A stretch of DNA of 12,335 nt from Candidatus Methanophagales archaeon (GCA_014061035.1 JACGMN010000013.1:1-12335); one strand, 5' to 3'. Shown: positions 1-7,980, counted from the stretch's first letter. Translations and numbers: made by a program. The notes: generated by a model not told the origin, from the letters alone.

Positions 1-283
1 ATTTTGATACTTTGCGCCCCTTTTTTATTGCTTTGTCATAGCGACTGGTTGTATGATAGACATAGCAATTTGACCCCTGCATCTTAATTTCAAGACACTT
101 TTTACCTTCATGTCGCTGATTTTCCAATCACTTTCTCGCCCACTCTTCTATGTTCCACATGTAGGGGAATAGGAAATATACTAATAAAAACCTTTTTGGT
201 TTTATCCTTTCGTTAAATGCTAAGATCAGACTTTAGAGGGTAGTTAGGTATTATATGTTCCCTATGATTGTACGAAGTTAAGG
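1..283. other. AT-rich intergenic stretch, no gene supported
   Basis: No convincing coding frame is visible. The plus frame open from base 1 to the TAA at 85-87 gives 28 residues that do not look like a conserved protein end. A short inverted repeat, AAAACC (187-192) and GGTTTT (198-203) around a five-T loop, could form a weak hairpin, but no gene ends clearly upstream of it inside the window. The stretch runs into the dispersed repeat that starts near 284. Confidence 0.5.
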
Positions 284-374
284 TTAGAAATTAGAGTTTA
301 GAATTTTTATACGTCTAACCGTGAACCGTGAACCGTGAACCCCGAACCGTGAACCCCGAACCTGAGTAGTTACT
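284..374 (+). repeat. Dispersed repeat, copy 1, with six-unit heptamer array
   Basis: The left part (284-320) is a unique-looking core with a TATA-like TTTTTATA. It is followed by six 7-bp units at 321-362: GTGAACC three times, CCGAACC, GTGAACC, CCGAACC. A short tail then resembles GAGTAGTTA. A second copy lies in opposite orientation at 7987-8055: its reverse complement matches the core almost base for base (one clear difference inside about 30 bases, TATAC versus TATAT) and has the same tail, but fewer heptamers. The array lies directly downstream of the zpr1 stop. It is a dispersed intergenic repeat with variable heptamer number; its function is unknown. Confidence 0.8.
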
Positions 375-888
375 TAAAGAATAGTTTACCGGGAATTATC
401 GAACTGTTACCCGTAGGATCGTCTATTATTAACGTCATACTCGCTTTACCAGACTTTATCGCATCTATCTCTTTCAATACCTCCTCTGCACGACTCGTAT
501 TCGTATTCGTATTCGTATTCTCATTCTTGCTCGTGCCATTTTTACCTCTGCTCAGCATCTTCACCACGTTCTCTACTCGCTTCAAGACACCTTCCACCGT
601 AGTAATAAACGCTTCTCCTCGCTTTGGCTCTACACTTACCCCTAACTCCGGTATCTCTATTGTTCCTGACGAGGATCGTACAACGACTGCATTCAGATCT
701 TCTACCGACGAAACGACCATCCGGCATCTTTTACTCTTCTGCTCTGATAGTAACATTACATCCGTAGCACGATAGCTACACGAGGGACAGACCGCAGTAA
801 ATATTATTATTTCGCCGAAGATCGGTATCTTATATGGCAGACAATGTAATTCACTTTCCGTACCGCAGACCGGACATTCTTCTTTCAC
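370..888 (-). CDS. ZPR1-related zinc-finger protein
   Basis: 172 aa, about one archaeal ZPR1 domain; eukaryotic ZPR1 has two and binds EF-1A. The N-terminus carries a four-cysteine zinc finger, CPVC at residues 5-8 and CPSC at 34-37, followed by the family-typical CSYRATDV. Downstream are RGEAFITTVEGVL (90-102) and a C-terminal DDPTGNSSII (156-165), both strong ZPR1 landmarks. The start is GTG at 888 because it lies just ahead of the zinc finger; no good Shine-Dalgarno is visible, and the AT-rich 31-nt gap after sepF could hold a separate promoter. It is last in the ahcY-sepF-zpr1 group. Residues 122-132 are an Asn-Thr repeat made by a hexamer tract (CGTATT in plus sense, 497-520), apparently a tolerated loop expansion. 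The archaeal function is not established; a role with translation factors is inferred from eukaryotes. Confidence 0.88.
   Translation of the reverse strand: MKEECPVCGTESELHCLPYKIPIFGEIIIFTAVCPSCSYRATDVMLLSEQKSKRCRMVVSSVEDLNAVVVRSSSGTIEIPELGVSVEPKRGEAFITTVEGVLKRVENVVKMLSRGKNGTSKNENTNTNTNTSRAEEVLKEIDAIKSGKASMTLIIDDPTGNSSIIPGKLFFK
497..520. repeat. Hexamer microsatellite (CGTATT)x4 inside zpr1
   Basis: Four perfect CGTATT units, followed by one degenerate unit (CTCATT). Read on the minus strand they encode alternating Asn and Thr. The unit is six bases, so gain or loss keeps the zpr1 frame open. Similar hexamer tracts occur inside guaA and the methyltransferase gene of this window. Confidence 0.9.
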
Positions 889-919
889 GACAATTTAATA
901 AATAATACAATAAATTTAT

Positions 920-1324
920 CTACCTTCCGCTCATTTTCTTTCGCTCGATCTTAACTCCCATCGGTGTCACAATCACCTGATTATCAGAGACACCGGCAAT
1001 GTCCCCGCCTACGTCGAATGCCGCCATCTTCAAGTCTTTTATCGCTTTCTCCATCACAACTTTGTCCTGCCTCGCCAGTGATATGTCCAGAACCAATATA
1101 TTACCTGCGTATATCTCTTTCTTCAAATCTGGAATATCGTACAGCCCGGTCAATTCCGCAGTCTTTATATACATCCGTACATCTTCTTCTTCCTTGAACT
1201 CATCCTCGTACTCTTCTATGCCCAGGTCAAGATAATCGTCCTCGTCTCCTATTCCTTGTTTCTTCACAAATAATTTCTCAAAACTTTCTTTTAACCCCAT
1301 TTTTTTCACGTCCCAAAATCCCAT
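920..1324 (-). CDS. sepF: SepF-like cell division protein (archaeal type)
   Basis: 134 aa, the usual archaeal SepF size. SepF anchors the FtsZ ring to the membrane. The N-terminus can form an amphipathic helix (MGLKESFEKLFVKK, residues 9-22), the expected membrane-targeting element. An acidic linker (26-48, many Asp and Glu) leads to the conserved core from YIKTAEL (52-58) through EIYAGNILVLDIS (70-82) to DVGGDIAGVSDNQVIVTP (104-121), the clearest archaeal SepF signature. Two starts are possible: ATG 1324, which overlaps the ahcY end by 19 nt, or ATG 1300 (Met9), which follows the ahcY stop by 5 nt and places the amphipathic helix at the very N-terminus. The second may be the real one. It is probably cotranscribed with ahcY and zpr1. 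FtsZ is not in the window. Confidence 0.9.
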   Translation of the reverse strand: MGFWDVKKMGLKESFEKLFVKKQGIGDEDDYLDLGIEEYEDEFKEEEDVRMYIKTAELTGLYDIPDLKKEIYAGNILVLDISLARQDKVVMEKAIKDLKMAAFDVGGDIAGVSDNQVIVTPMGVKIERKKMSGR

Positions 1325-2562
1325 GAACTAAGATATCTCTCTTGCTCATCGGTCAGCACTTCTACCTCTATACCCAGCGATTGAAGCTTCAATCGCGCTA
1401 CTTCCTCATCTATCTCCTTCGGCACTGGATATACTTCGTCTCTCAGCGTATCTTGATTCTTTATAATATGCCGCACACATAACGCCTGGTTTGCAAAGCT
1501 CATATCCATCACCTCTGGAGGATGCCCGTATGCAGCAGCGAGATTCACTACTCGACCTTCGGATAATAAATATAATCTTCTACCATCTCTCATCCGGTAT
1601 TCGACGATATCCTCTTTTATCTCCTGTTTCTCGATTGCCATCGTTTCTAACTCGCTTGTGTTTATTTCAACATTAAAATGACCTGTATTAGCAAGAATCG
1701 CACCTTCTTTCATCAACTCGAAATGCACGCCGCGTATCGCGGAAATACCGCCCGTAGCAGTGATGAAGAGGTCGCCAATCTTCGCCGCTTCTATCATCGG
1801 CATCACCCGGTATCCGTCCATAACAGCCTCCAGCGCTTTCCGCGGATTTACTTCGACTATCACTACAGATGAGCCAAGCCCTTTTGCCCGTAACGCCACG
1901 CCACGCCCGCACCAGCCATAGCCAGCTACTACCACGATCTTGCCCGCGAGCAGGATATTAGTCGCGTTCATTATCCCATGTATCGTCGATTGTCCGGTCC
2001 CGTACCGATTATCAAACATCATCTTCGTCTCAGCATCGTTGACTGCGATTATAGGGAAGCCCAATTTGCCTTCTCTTGCCCGTGCGTGATGCCGAATCAC
2101 ACCCGTAGTCGTCTCTTCACACCCGCCCTTCACAGTCTTCAGCAGTTCCTTACGCGTTGTATGAATCATTGTTACAGTATCGCCACCGTCATCCAGCACG
2201 ACCGTAGGTTCGATTTCAAGAGCTTCATTGAGGCAGCTGTAATACTCCTCTTCATTCTGACCTCTAAACGCGTAAGTCCTTATTCCGGACGACGCCAAAG
2301 CGGCTGCTATGTCATCCTGCGTAGAGAGCGGATTTGCAGCGGTAAGTGCCACTTCTGCACCGCCAGCTCGTAATGTCAAGATAAGATTCGCCGTCTCTAC
2401 CGTGACATGCAGGCATGCAATGATATTTACACCTTCCAATGGCTGTTCGCGCTCGTATCTCTCCCGTATCATACCTAAGACCGGCATTCTCCCCTTTACC
2501 CATTCGATCCTCTTCGCACCTGCTTCCGCAAGACCAATATCTTTAATCACTGAATCTTTCAT
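1306..2562 (-). CDS. ahcY: S-adenosylhomocysteinase
   Basis: 418 aa. It hydrolyses S-adenosylhomocysteine, the product of all SAM-dependent methyl transfers, to adenosine and homocysteine in the cytosol. Visible landmarks: CLHVTVETANL (50-60) in the substrate domain; LDDGGD (123-128); NDAETKMMFDNRYGTGQS (175-192), the catalytic region with the conserved Asp and Lys; and the NAD-binding glycine motif GYGWCGRG (214-221). The length and the absence of the long C-terminal insertion and the lysine-tyrosine tail of the eukaryotic type mark the short archaeal/Thermotoga-like form. ATG 2562 is preceded by a strong GGAGG (2567-2571, minus strand), which fixes the start. The stop overlaps or abuts sepF. 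It supports the methyl-transfer enzymes, including the two methyltransferases in this window. Confidence 0.96.
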   Translation of the reverse strand: MKDSVIKDIGLAEAGAKRIEWVKGRMPVLGMIRERYEREQPLEGVNIIACLHVTVETANLILTLRAGGAEVALTAANPLSTQDDIAAALASSGIRTYAFRGQNEEEYYSCLNEALEIEPTVVLDDGGDTVTMIHTTRKELLKTVKGGCEETTTGVIRHHARAREGKLGFPIIAVNDAETKMMFDNRYGTGQSTIHGIMNATNILLAGKIVVVAGYGWCGRGVALRAKGLGSSVVIVEVNPRKALEAVMDGYRVMPMIEAAKIGDLFITATGGISAIRGVHFELMKEGAILANTGHFNVEINTSELETMAIEKQEIKEDIVEYRMRDGRRLYLLSEGRVVNLAAAYGHPPEVMDMSFANQALCVRHIIKNQDTLRDEVYPVPKEIDEEVARLKLQSLGIEVEVLTDEQERYLSSWDFGT

Positions 2563-2641
2563 CCTTCCTCCTTCATTTATCTTTACAATGACAACTTCTA
2601 ATATGTAAAAATCTTTTTATCTTTGATAATGGAAAAGAGAA
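2563..2641. promoter_or_regulatory. Divergent promoter region ahcY / rpo4
   Basis: This 79-bp gap separates two gene groups pointing away from each other, so each must start here. For the minus side, the segment around 2598-2610 reads TTTTTACATA on the minus strand, a possible archaeal TATA element, and GGAGG at 2567-2571 is the ahcY ribosome binding site. For the plus side, CTTTTTATC near 2610-2619 is a possible TATA element about 25 bases ahead of the rpo4 start. The TATA assignments rest on AT-rich matches only. Confidence 0.5.
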
Positions 2642-3040
2642 ATGATAGTAAAAGAAGTGCTCAACGAGAGTGTCTTGTCGCTTGCAGAATCTAAGGAACT
2701 TTTAATGCCTCAGCGGTCAAGTGGTGAGGAGATAGAAGAGAAAGAGAAAGCGGGAGAAGAAGAGGGAGCGGTAGTGGAGGATGTAGATGTACGGTATGAG
2801 CGAAGAAAAGCCTTTAGACATACAGCAAAGTTTGCTAAAGGTAGCGCGAAAGAGTCGCGGGCGCTAATAAATGAGCTACTGGGATTAGCAAAGATGAAAG
2901 AGGAGATAGCTATACAGATTGCTGATTTGATGCCAAGTAGCTCGAGTGAGGTACGGGCAATCTATGCGAAGGAGCGATTTACACTTGCCGAGGCAGATAT
3001 AGAAAATATACTCAAATGTGTTGCGAAAAGGTATCTCTAA
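2642..3040 (+). CDS. rpo4: RNA polymerase subunit Rpo4 (RpoF, Rpb4-like)
   Basis: 132 aa. Rpo4 pairs with Rpo7 to form the stalk of archaeal RNA polymerase, which helps open the promoter and binds emerging RNA. The N-terminus (MIVKEVLNESVLSLAESKELL) and the C-terminal helical core, from the ALINELLGLAKMKEEIAIQIADLMP stretch (74-98) through EVRAIYAKERFTL (103-115), fit the archaeal Rpb4/RpoF family. Residues 27-48 are an acidic Glu-rich insertion that makes the protein slightly longer than typical homologues. The stop codon touches the ATG of DUF655 directly (TAAATG), the usual archaeal rpo4–DUF655 pairing; in many archaea ribosomal protein L21e precedes and rsmA follows, and neither is here. 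Confidence 0.87.
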   Translation: MIVKEVLNESVLSLAESKELLMPQRSSGEEIEEKEKAGEEEGAVVEDVDVRYERRKAFRHTAKFAKGSAKESRALINELLGLAKMKEEIAIQIADLMPSSSSEVRAIYAKERFTLAEADIENILKCVAKRYL

Positions 3041-3742
3041 ATGATTGAAGGTGGATGTGAGGTTAAGCCTAAGCCTTTTTGGGAGGGAGAATGGATGAGA
3101 GGGTATGAGTATGACAGAGAGAGAAGGGGTAGGGTAGAGGGTGGAGGGGCAAGAGCAGGAGCAAGAGTGGATGTAGGACTAAGGCAAGAGCAAAAGAGAC
3201 GTGAGATATATGCACGCGTCATCGATTACATGCCTTATGGCCATTCTGATGACACCAGACCGATATACCGGAAGAAGCCACTTGTTCAGGCTGTTGGTGA
3301 AGATCAATTTATCCTGATGGAACTTTCACCGAAGCGTGATAAATTTCCCGCACTCTATGACCGCATCTATATCGGTGAAGGCGAACGAGAAGTAATAGAT
3401 CACGTAACCCGGAGGTTGATATATAAGGAATTATCGCCGACTGCAAAAGTGGAACTACCATATATCATAGAGATGATCGTAAAAGAGAATGAGGAACGGT
3501 TTATAACGGCATTCAACGAAGCAAAGCCGATAACTACGAGGTTACATACGCTCGATCTGCTCCCTGGTATAGGGAAGAAATTGATGTGGGCAGTCGTAGA
3601 AGAGCGTAAGAAAAAAAAGTTTACGGGCTTTGAAGACCTCAGCAAAAGAGTTAAAGGTCTTCATCACCCTGAAAAGATACTTGCAAAGCGGATAGAAGAG
3701 GAAATAGCAGATGAGAATGTCAAATATAAACTTTTCACATAA
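3041..3742 (+). CDS. DUF655 family protein (predicted nucleic-acid binding)
   Basis: 233 aa. DUF655 proteins are archaeal and combine an OB-like N-terminal region with a helix-hairpin-helix C-terminal region, so RNA or DNA binding is predicted; none has a settled role that I know. The family core starts near residue 54 (EIYARVIDYMPYGHSDD) and includes the QAVGEDQFILMELSPK region (83-98). The helix-hairpin-helix is seen at LDLLPGIGKKLMWAVVEERK (171-190) and GFEDLSKRV. The first ~50 residues are an Arg/Gly/Glu-rich extension (28-45) with biased base composition, probably disordered. A later start is possible but no internal Met lies close to the core. It follows rpo4 with no gap, which suggests a transcription- or ribosome-linked job, and its last 32 bases overlap guaA. 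Confidence 0.88.
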   Translation: MIEGGCEVKPKPFWEGEWMRGYEYDRERRGRVEGGGARAGARVDVGLRQEQKRREIYARVIDYMPYGHSDDTRPIYRKKPLVQAVGEDQFILMELSPKRDKFPALYDRIYIGEGEREVIDHVTRRLIYKELSPTAKVELPYIIEMIVKENEERFITAFNEAKPITTRLHTLDLLPGIGKKLMWAVVEERKKKKFTGFEDLSKRVKGLHHPEKILAKRIEEEIADENVKYKLFT

Positions 3743-5369
3743 ATATAAAGACAAAATAGTAGTGCTCGATTTTGGTGGACAGTATAGCCATCTTATCGTG
3801 CGAAGGTGTAGAGAATTAGGCGTCTATACTGAACTTCTTCCGTATGATACGCAGATAGACGAGTTTAAAAGAGGAATAGAAAGAGAAGAAGGATGCGGTA
3901 AGATAAAAGGGATTATCTTTTCCGGTAGTCCTTTTAGCGTTCATGAGTCCAGTAGTCCGCATTGTGATTCTGCGATTCTCGATCTGAACGTGCCTATTCT
4001 CGGAATTTGTTATGGTGCGCAACTGATTGCGTATATGAAGGGGGGCATTGTAGGAGAGGGGCGGAAAGCCGAATTTGGAAGAGCGGAACTGTTTTTTAAA
4101 AGAGATTCTGAACTCTTCGATTGGTCGGGGTCAAGTGGTGAGAACGAGAATGATACTGCAAGTAAGAGTAAGAATAAGAGTAAGAGTAAGAGTAAGAGTA
4201 TAGACGTCTGGATGTCACATGGTGACGTAATAGAGCGGCTTGATGGTGCAGATATAATAGGCTATACAAGGAATTCACTGATTGCGGCATTTCGTATTCG
4301 CACTTCAAATATCTTCGGCGTTCAATTTCATCCGGAAGTTCAGCACACGGAGAAGGGCGATAAAATACTCTGGAATTTCTTATATACTATCTGCGGCTGC
4401 GAGCGAAATTGGACGGTTGAGTCGTTTGTTAAAGAGAAGATAGAAGAGATAAAGCGTGAAGTTGGCAGCGATGGGCGTGTTGTATGCGGACTCAGTGGTG
4501 GAATAGACTCTTCTACTACTGCGTTGCTCATCAATAAAGCAATAGCCGATAGGCTCACCTGCATATTCATTGATACTGGACTACTGCGAAGAGGCGAGAA
4601 AGAGTCGGTTATAAAGACTTTCGAAGAGAACTTCAAGATGAAGCTGGTCTTTGTGGATGCGAAGGAGCGGTTCCTGGCAGGGTTGCAGGGCGTTGAAGAT
4701 GCCGAAGCGAAGAGGCGTGTAATAGGCAGACTCTTCATAGAGCTCTTTGAGTCTGAGACGAAGAAGCTTGGTAAAGTCGATTTCCTCGCCCAGGGTACTA
4801 TATATCCGGATAGGATAGAGAGTGCTGGAGCGGGTTCAATGAAGACGGCACTGATAAAATCGCATCATAACGTGGGCGCGCTTCCAGAACAGTTGGGGCT
4901 CACCTTGATAGAGCCGCTCAAGGATTTATACAAGGATGAAGTGCGGAAAGTAGCAAAGGAGCTCGGTATGCCATCTAAGATACTGAACCAGCATCCTTTT
5001 CCTGGTCCCGGTCTCGCAGCGCGTGTGATAGGCGAAGTTACAGATGATAAACTGCGGATATGCCGCGGCGCATCGCATATCGTGGAGGATGAATTGAAGA
5101 GTAGCGGCTGGTATGATAAGGTGTGGCAGGCGTTTGCTGTAGTGGGCGATGACGTTGCTACCGGTGTTCTCGGAGATGCGAGAAGTGTAGGCAGGATCGT
5201 TACGGTACGCGTGGTTGGATCTAATGATGCGATGACAGCAGATTTCGTGAAACTTCCTTATACTGTGCTGGAGAGCATCAGCAAAAGAATAACAAATGAA
5301 GTTAAGGGCGTTACGTGGGTCACCTACGCAATTTCGTCTAAGCCACCGTCAACTATAGAGCCGTGTTAA
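3711..5369 (+). CDS. guaA: GMP synthase (glutamine-hydrolysing), fused two-domain form
   Basis: 552 aa. It converts XMP to GMP with ATP and glutamine in purine synthesis. The glutaminase domain has the nucleophile in GICYGAQ (Cys100) and the HPE pair at 207-209. The ATP-pyrophosphatase loop is LSGGIDSS (261-268). The C-terminal dimerisation part runs through GPGLAARVIGE to KPPSTIEPC. Both activities sit on one chain, as in bacteria, whereas many archaea split them into two genes. Residues 138-163 are a Ser/Lys/Asn-rich insertion made by an AGTAAG hexamer tract (4161-4199), between the nucleophile and the catalytic His. The last residues (IEPC) differ from the usual IEWE. Starts at 3711 or 3717 (Met3) are both possible; GAGG lies just ahead at 3698-3701. 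The start overlaps the end of DUF655. Confidence 0.95.
   Translation: MRMSNINFSHKYKDKIVVLDFGGQYSHLIVRRCRELGVYTELLPYDTQIDEFKRGIEREEGCGKIKGIIFSGSPFSVHESSSPHCDSAILDLNVPILGICYGAQLIAYMKGGIVGEGRKAEFGRAELFFKRDSELFDWSGSSGENENDTASKSKNKSKSKSKSIDVWMSHGDVIERLDGADIIGYTRNSLIAAFRIRTSNIFGVQFHPEVQHTEKGDKILWNFLYTICGCERNWTVESFVKEKIEEIKREVGSDGRVVCGLSGGIDSSTTALLINKAIADRLTCIFIDTGLLRRGEKESVIKTFEENFKMKLVFVDAKERFLAGLQGVEDAEAKRRVIGRLFIELFESETKKLGKVDFLAQGTIYPDRIESAGAGSMKTALIKSHHNVGALPEQLGLTLIEPLKDLYKDEVRKVAKELGMPSKILNQHPFPGPGLAARVIGEVTDDKLRICRGASHIVEDELKSSGWYDKVWQAFAVVGDDVATGVLGDARSVGRIVTVRVVGSNDAMTADFVKLPYTVLESISKRITNEVKGVTWVTYAISSKPPSTIEPC
4161..4199. repeat. Hexamer microsatellite (AGTAAG)n inside guaA
   Basis: About six and a half AGTAAG units with one A-for-G change (AATAAG). 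The tract encodes Ser-Lys repeats. It interrupts the glutaminase domain without breaking the frame, and differences in copy number would change loop length only. Confidence 0.9.
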
Positions 5370-5381
5370 AAAAACTATAAA

Positions 5382-6587
5382 ATGAGCAACTATGCAAAGA
5401 GAATAAGTTCCCTACCGCCTTATCTCTTCGCGGAGATAGATGCGCGGAAATTGGAAGCTGAGCGAAAAGGTGCGGATATAATAGATTTAGGTGTGGGCGA
5501 TCCTGACCTTCCAACACCTCCGCACATAGTAGAAGCAGCTTGCCATGCCGCAAATGACCCATCAAACCATCAGTACCCTTCTTACGAGGGAATGCTCGTC
5601 TTCCGTGAGGCTGTAGCCGCATGGTACAGGCAGAGAATGCACGTGAAATTAGATGCTGCTGATGAAGTAATAACGCTGATCGGTTCAAAAGAAGGGATAG
5701 CGCATTCACCACTCGCTTTTTTAGACCCCGGAGGTACTGCTCTCGTCCCGGACCCTGCATATCCGGTATATACAAACGCGACAGTATTGGCTGATTCTAC
5801 ACCCTATCCGTTACCGTTAACAGATGAGCACGATTTTAAGCCGGACCTGGAGAGTATAGACCGGGGTGTAGCAAAGAGAGCAAGAATCATGTTCTTAAAT
5901 TATCCGAATAATCCAACTGCCGCAACAGCCGAGAAATCTTTCTTTAAAGCAGTCGTAGATTTCGCTAACGAGCACGATCTCATCGTTCTCCACGATAACC
6001 CGTACTCTGAGCTGACGTTTGATGGTTATGAAGCGCCGAGTTTTCTCGCAGTCGCCGGTGCAAAAGAGGTCGGTATCGAGTTCGGCTCGCTATCTAAGAC
6101 TTATAACATGACTGGCTGGCGGATAGGATTCGCAGTAGGCAATTCCGATTTAATAAAAGGTCTGAAGCTTGTGAAGACCAATATCGATTCAGGAGTTTTC
6201 CAAGCTCTTCAGATAGCTGGTATAGCGGCGTTAACAGGTTCACAGGACTGTGTAAAGAGTAATGTAAGGATTTATAGAGAGCGGCGAGATATCTTGCTCG
6301 ATGGGTTACGGTCCGCCGGTATAGAAGTGAAGAAGCCAAAAGCCACTTTCTATCTCTGGGCTGCGGTTCCAGACGGATTCTCCTCGATTGAGTTCTCCAT
6401 CTTCTTGCTGGAACGTGCAGGAGTGGTTACAACACCGGGTGTAGGATTCGGCGAGAATGGGGAAGGGTTCGTCCGGTTTTCGCTATGCGTCAGTGCGGAA
6501 AGATTAAGAGAGGCATGTGAAAGGATAAAGTGGCTGAGAGAAGAAAATGAGCGATGCAAAAAGCATAAGCAACCTACTGAGAATTGA
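5382..6587 (+). CDS. dapL: PLP aminotransferase, probably LL-diaminopimelate aminotransferase
   Basis: 401 aa, class I/II fold. DapL makes LL-diaminopimelate from tetrahydrodipicolinate and glutamate in one step for lysine synthesis. Seen: [12 protein letters not shown] (35-46), QYPSYEG (64-70), NYPNNPTAA (173-181), HDNPYSEL (204-211), and the PLP lysine in [16 protein letters not shown] (Lys239). The N-terminal PPYLFAEID and the GDPDLPTP pattern are typical of the archaeal/bacterial DapL group, but close aspartate-type aminotransferases share most of these motifs, so the substrate is inferred. The start lies 12 nt after guaA with no clear Shine-Dalgarno. The tail ([17 protein letters not shown]) is charged, and its coding sequence overlaps the next gene by 41 nt. 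Confidence 0.85.
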   Translation: MSNYAKRISSLPPYLFAEIDARKLEAERKGADIIDLGVGDPDLPTPPHIVEAACHAANDPSNHQYPSYEGMLVFREAVAAWYRQRMHVKLDAADEVITLIGSKEGIAHSPLAFLDPGGTALVPDPAYPVYTNATVLADSTPYPLPLTDEHDFKPDLESIDRGVAKRARIMFLNYPNNPTAATAEKSFFKAVVDFANEHDLIVLHDNPYSELTFDGYEAPSFLAVAGAKEVGIEFGSLSKTYNMTGWRIGFAVGNSDLIKGLKLVKTNIDSGVFQALQIAGIAALTGSQDCVKSNVRIYRERRDILLDGLRSAGIEVKKPKATFYLWAAVPDGFSSIEFSIFLLERAGVVTTPGVGFGENGEGFVRFSLCVSAERLREACERIKWLREENERCKKHKQPTEN

Positions 6588-7524
6588 TGATTTTGTGTTC
6601 GCGGAGGAGAGTTATGCGGAGCAAAAGTGGCTTGGTAGAACGCTTGAATATATGCAGAATGTTAATGCAGATGATCTATTAGAAACGGTAAGAATATATG
6701 ATACTAAAGATAGGAACGGAAACGGGAACGTAAACGAGCTGCTCGGCATTGCCATCCGTGATAAATACCTGAACTTCTGGGTTATCTTCACCTGTATGAT
6801 AGCAGATAAGGTAAAACAAGGAGAATTTGAAGCTCTTGCAAGTAAGATAAAAGGAGCAGAGGAGAGATCGGTGACTGTTACGCGGGAAGATTTCAACGCG
6901 GGCATGATTGAGTTCTATTCCACGGGCTTGACGAAAAGATTATTCTGTGATTGTGATTTAAAAGAAGCGGCATTTTATCCGCGTGACAGGGTAGATGTCT
7001 TGAAAGAAGTGATAAGCGAATTTTTATCTGAATATGGTCTAGATGTAGATACCGGAACGACTACGCACGCACACACGCACGCGCTCGAGATCGGCTGCGG
7101 AAACGGTGGCGGCACTATCGCACTGCACGAATTAGGTATCTTTCCGCTCGCTCTCGACGTGAACAGATGTGAGATATGCAAAGGATTAGAAGAGGGCATA
7201 TTAGAGCCGCAGAAGAGCATTGTACTCGATTGTTCGCTTCTTTCAGCCTTCTTTGATAAAGAATTTGACGTTGTATTTGGATTTATGGTAGGCAAACTTA
7301 CACTTACACCTTTTGAGCGAGCCGGCTGGGAAAAGGTCTTAAAAGAGACCGCAAAAGTCTTGAAAAACAATGGCAAAGTCCTTTTTACGGTAGCGGAGGA
7401 GGAAGAAGCTGTCATTCTGAGAGATAATATATTACAGCCGGAATTTAAAGGTCTGATAAGAGAGAACAGAAGAAGTAACGGCTATTTCGACAGATGGCTC
7501 TATATGGGTGAAGTCAGAAGATAG
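6547..7524 (+). CDS. Class I SAM-dependent methyltransferase, substrate unknown
   Basis: 325 aa. The C-terminal half has the Rossmann methyltransferase fold: motif [11 protein letters not shown] (180-189), an acidic residue in LALDVNR (201-207) that should hold the ribose, a motif IV-like stretch [13 protein letters not shown], and [22 protein letters not shown] near the end. The N-terminal ~140 residues are helical and charged and match no domain I recognise; they may set the substrate. Two simple-sequence tracts interrupt it: GGAACG-type hexamers (6713-6736, Asn-Gly repeats) and an ACGCAC tract (7063-7084, Thr-His-Ala-His) directly before motif I. The ATG at 6547 is inside the dapL end (41-nt overlap), so translation is probably coupled. 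Confidence 0.85.
   Translation: MSDAKSISNLLRIDDFVFAEESYAEQKWLGRTLEYMQNVNADDLLETVRIYDTKDRNGNGNVNELLGIAIRDKYLNFWVIFTCMIADKVKQGEFEALASKIKGAEERSVTVTREDFNAGMIEFYSTGLTKRLFCDCDLKEAAFYPRDRVDVLKEVISEFLSEYGLDVDTGTTTHAHTHALEIGCGNGGGTIALHELGIFPLALDVNRCEICKGLEEGILEPQKSIVLDCSLLSAFFDKEFDVVFGFMVGKLTLTPFERAGWEKVLKETAKVLKNNGKVLFTVAEEEEAVILRDNILQPEFKGLIRENRRSNGYFDRWLYMGEVRR
6713..6736. repeat. Hexamer tract (GGAACG-like) in the methyltransferase gene
   Basis: Four imperfect six-base units, GGAACG, GAAACG, GGAACG and TAAACG, encoding an Asn-Gly/Asn-Val repeat at residues 56-63. It keeps the frame and lies in the unrecognised N-terminal half of the protein. Confidence 0.75.
7063..7084. repeat. ACGCAC-type tract encoding Thr/His/Ala repeats
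   Basis: A run of alternating ACGC and ACAC bases in the methyltransferase gene encodes THAHTHAL (residues 173-180), just before the SAM-binding glycine motif. It is short and irregular. Confidence 0.6.
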
Positions 7525-7575
7525 GATAGGGATAGGGGTAATTCAAGATTATAAAATAAATTCATCTCCTCTACC

Positions 7576-7926
7576 TCATTTGCGTATCTTCCTGCGAATC
7601 TGTTCATGACGTATCTTACGCCATTCCTCTACTCCCGCTATCCATTCCTCGTGCTTCTTGTATATGTATTCTTGTGCAGCCATCAAGTTCTCTGGCGAAT
7701 CTCCGCGCAGTACCATCTGAGGAACATAATCCTTCACCGGCATTCCCGTAGTCATATCAAATGCATCTTCAGGTGGCTTCTCTTGCTCTACAATTAACTC
7801 GTATTTTTCTGCAGCTTCAAATATTATACCGGTTGCTATTCCTCTTGGTATGCGAAGAGCATATTTTTTCTCTTCCATTTCTATCGCGTCACGCGCCGCA
7901 CATATTCCGGCTGATGGTTGAATCAT
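7576..7926 (-). CDS. Conserved-looking hypothetical protein, 116 aa
   Basis: I do not recognise this protein. It is soluble, with no signal peptide or membrane helix. After a short N-terminal stretch the region KKYALRIPRGIATGIIFEAAEKYEL (20-44) looks folded, followed by an acidic and proline-bearing loop (EKPPEDAFDMTTGMPVKDYVP) and a long basic helix at the C-terminus (EEWIAGVEEWRKIRHEQIRRKIRK). ATG 7926 has no Shine-Dalgarno but lies 3' of TATA-rich tandem repeats, so leaderless translation is possible; an internal Met17 (7878) is the alternative start and would remove the less protein-like first 16 residues. It stands alone on the minus strand, facing the methyltransferase gene with a 51-bp gap. 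Coding status is supported by clear composition and length. Confidence 0.72.
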   Translation of the reverse strand: MIQPSAGICAARDAIEMEEKKYALRIPRGIATGIIFEAAEKYELIVEQEKPPEDAFDMTTGMPVKDYVPQMVLRGDSPENLMAAQEYIYKKHEEWIAGVEEWRKIRHEQIRRKIRK

Positions 7927-7980
7927 ATATAAAAGTATGTGTTATAAAATAAAAGTATGTGCTATAAAAATATGTGCTTA
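7927..7980. repeat. 18-20-bp tandem repeat upstream of the 116-aa gene, promoter-like
   Basis: Two similar units, AAAAGTATGTGTTATAAAAT and AAAAGTATGTGCTATAAAAA, are followed by a partial third (TATGTGCTTAG). On the minus strand they give repeated TTTTATA-like sequences, each beside AGCACATAC or AACACATAC, directly ahead of the gene starting at 7926. They could be duplicated TATA elements or an operator, and the two readings cannot be separated from sequence alone. Confidence 0.6.

Noticed and set aside
1..87. C-terminal end of a gene entering from the left
   Set aside because: Only 28 codons are open and the residues show no recognisable family.
187..203. Hairpin as a transcription terminator
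   Set aside because: The stem is six pairs, no gene ends just before it in the window, and archaeal termination usually needs only T-runs.
321..362. CRISPR-like array
   Set aside because: The units are 7 bp and contiguous with no spacers, so this is a simple tandem array.
1978..2373. 131-codon plus-strand ORF opposite ahcY
   Set aside because: It is the antisense shadow of a clear S-adenosylhomocysteinase gene and has no protein-like features.
6975..7415. 146-codon minus-strand ORF opposite the methyltransferase
   Set aside because: It is the antisense shadow of a gene with a clear SAM-binding motif, and its composition is biased to Ser.
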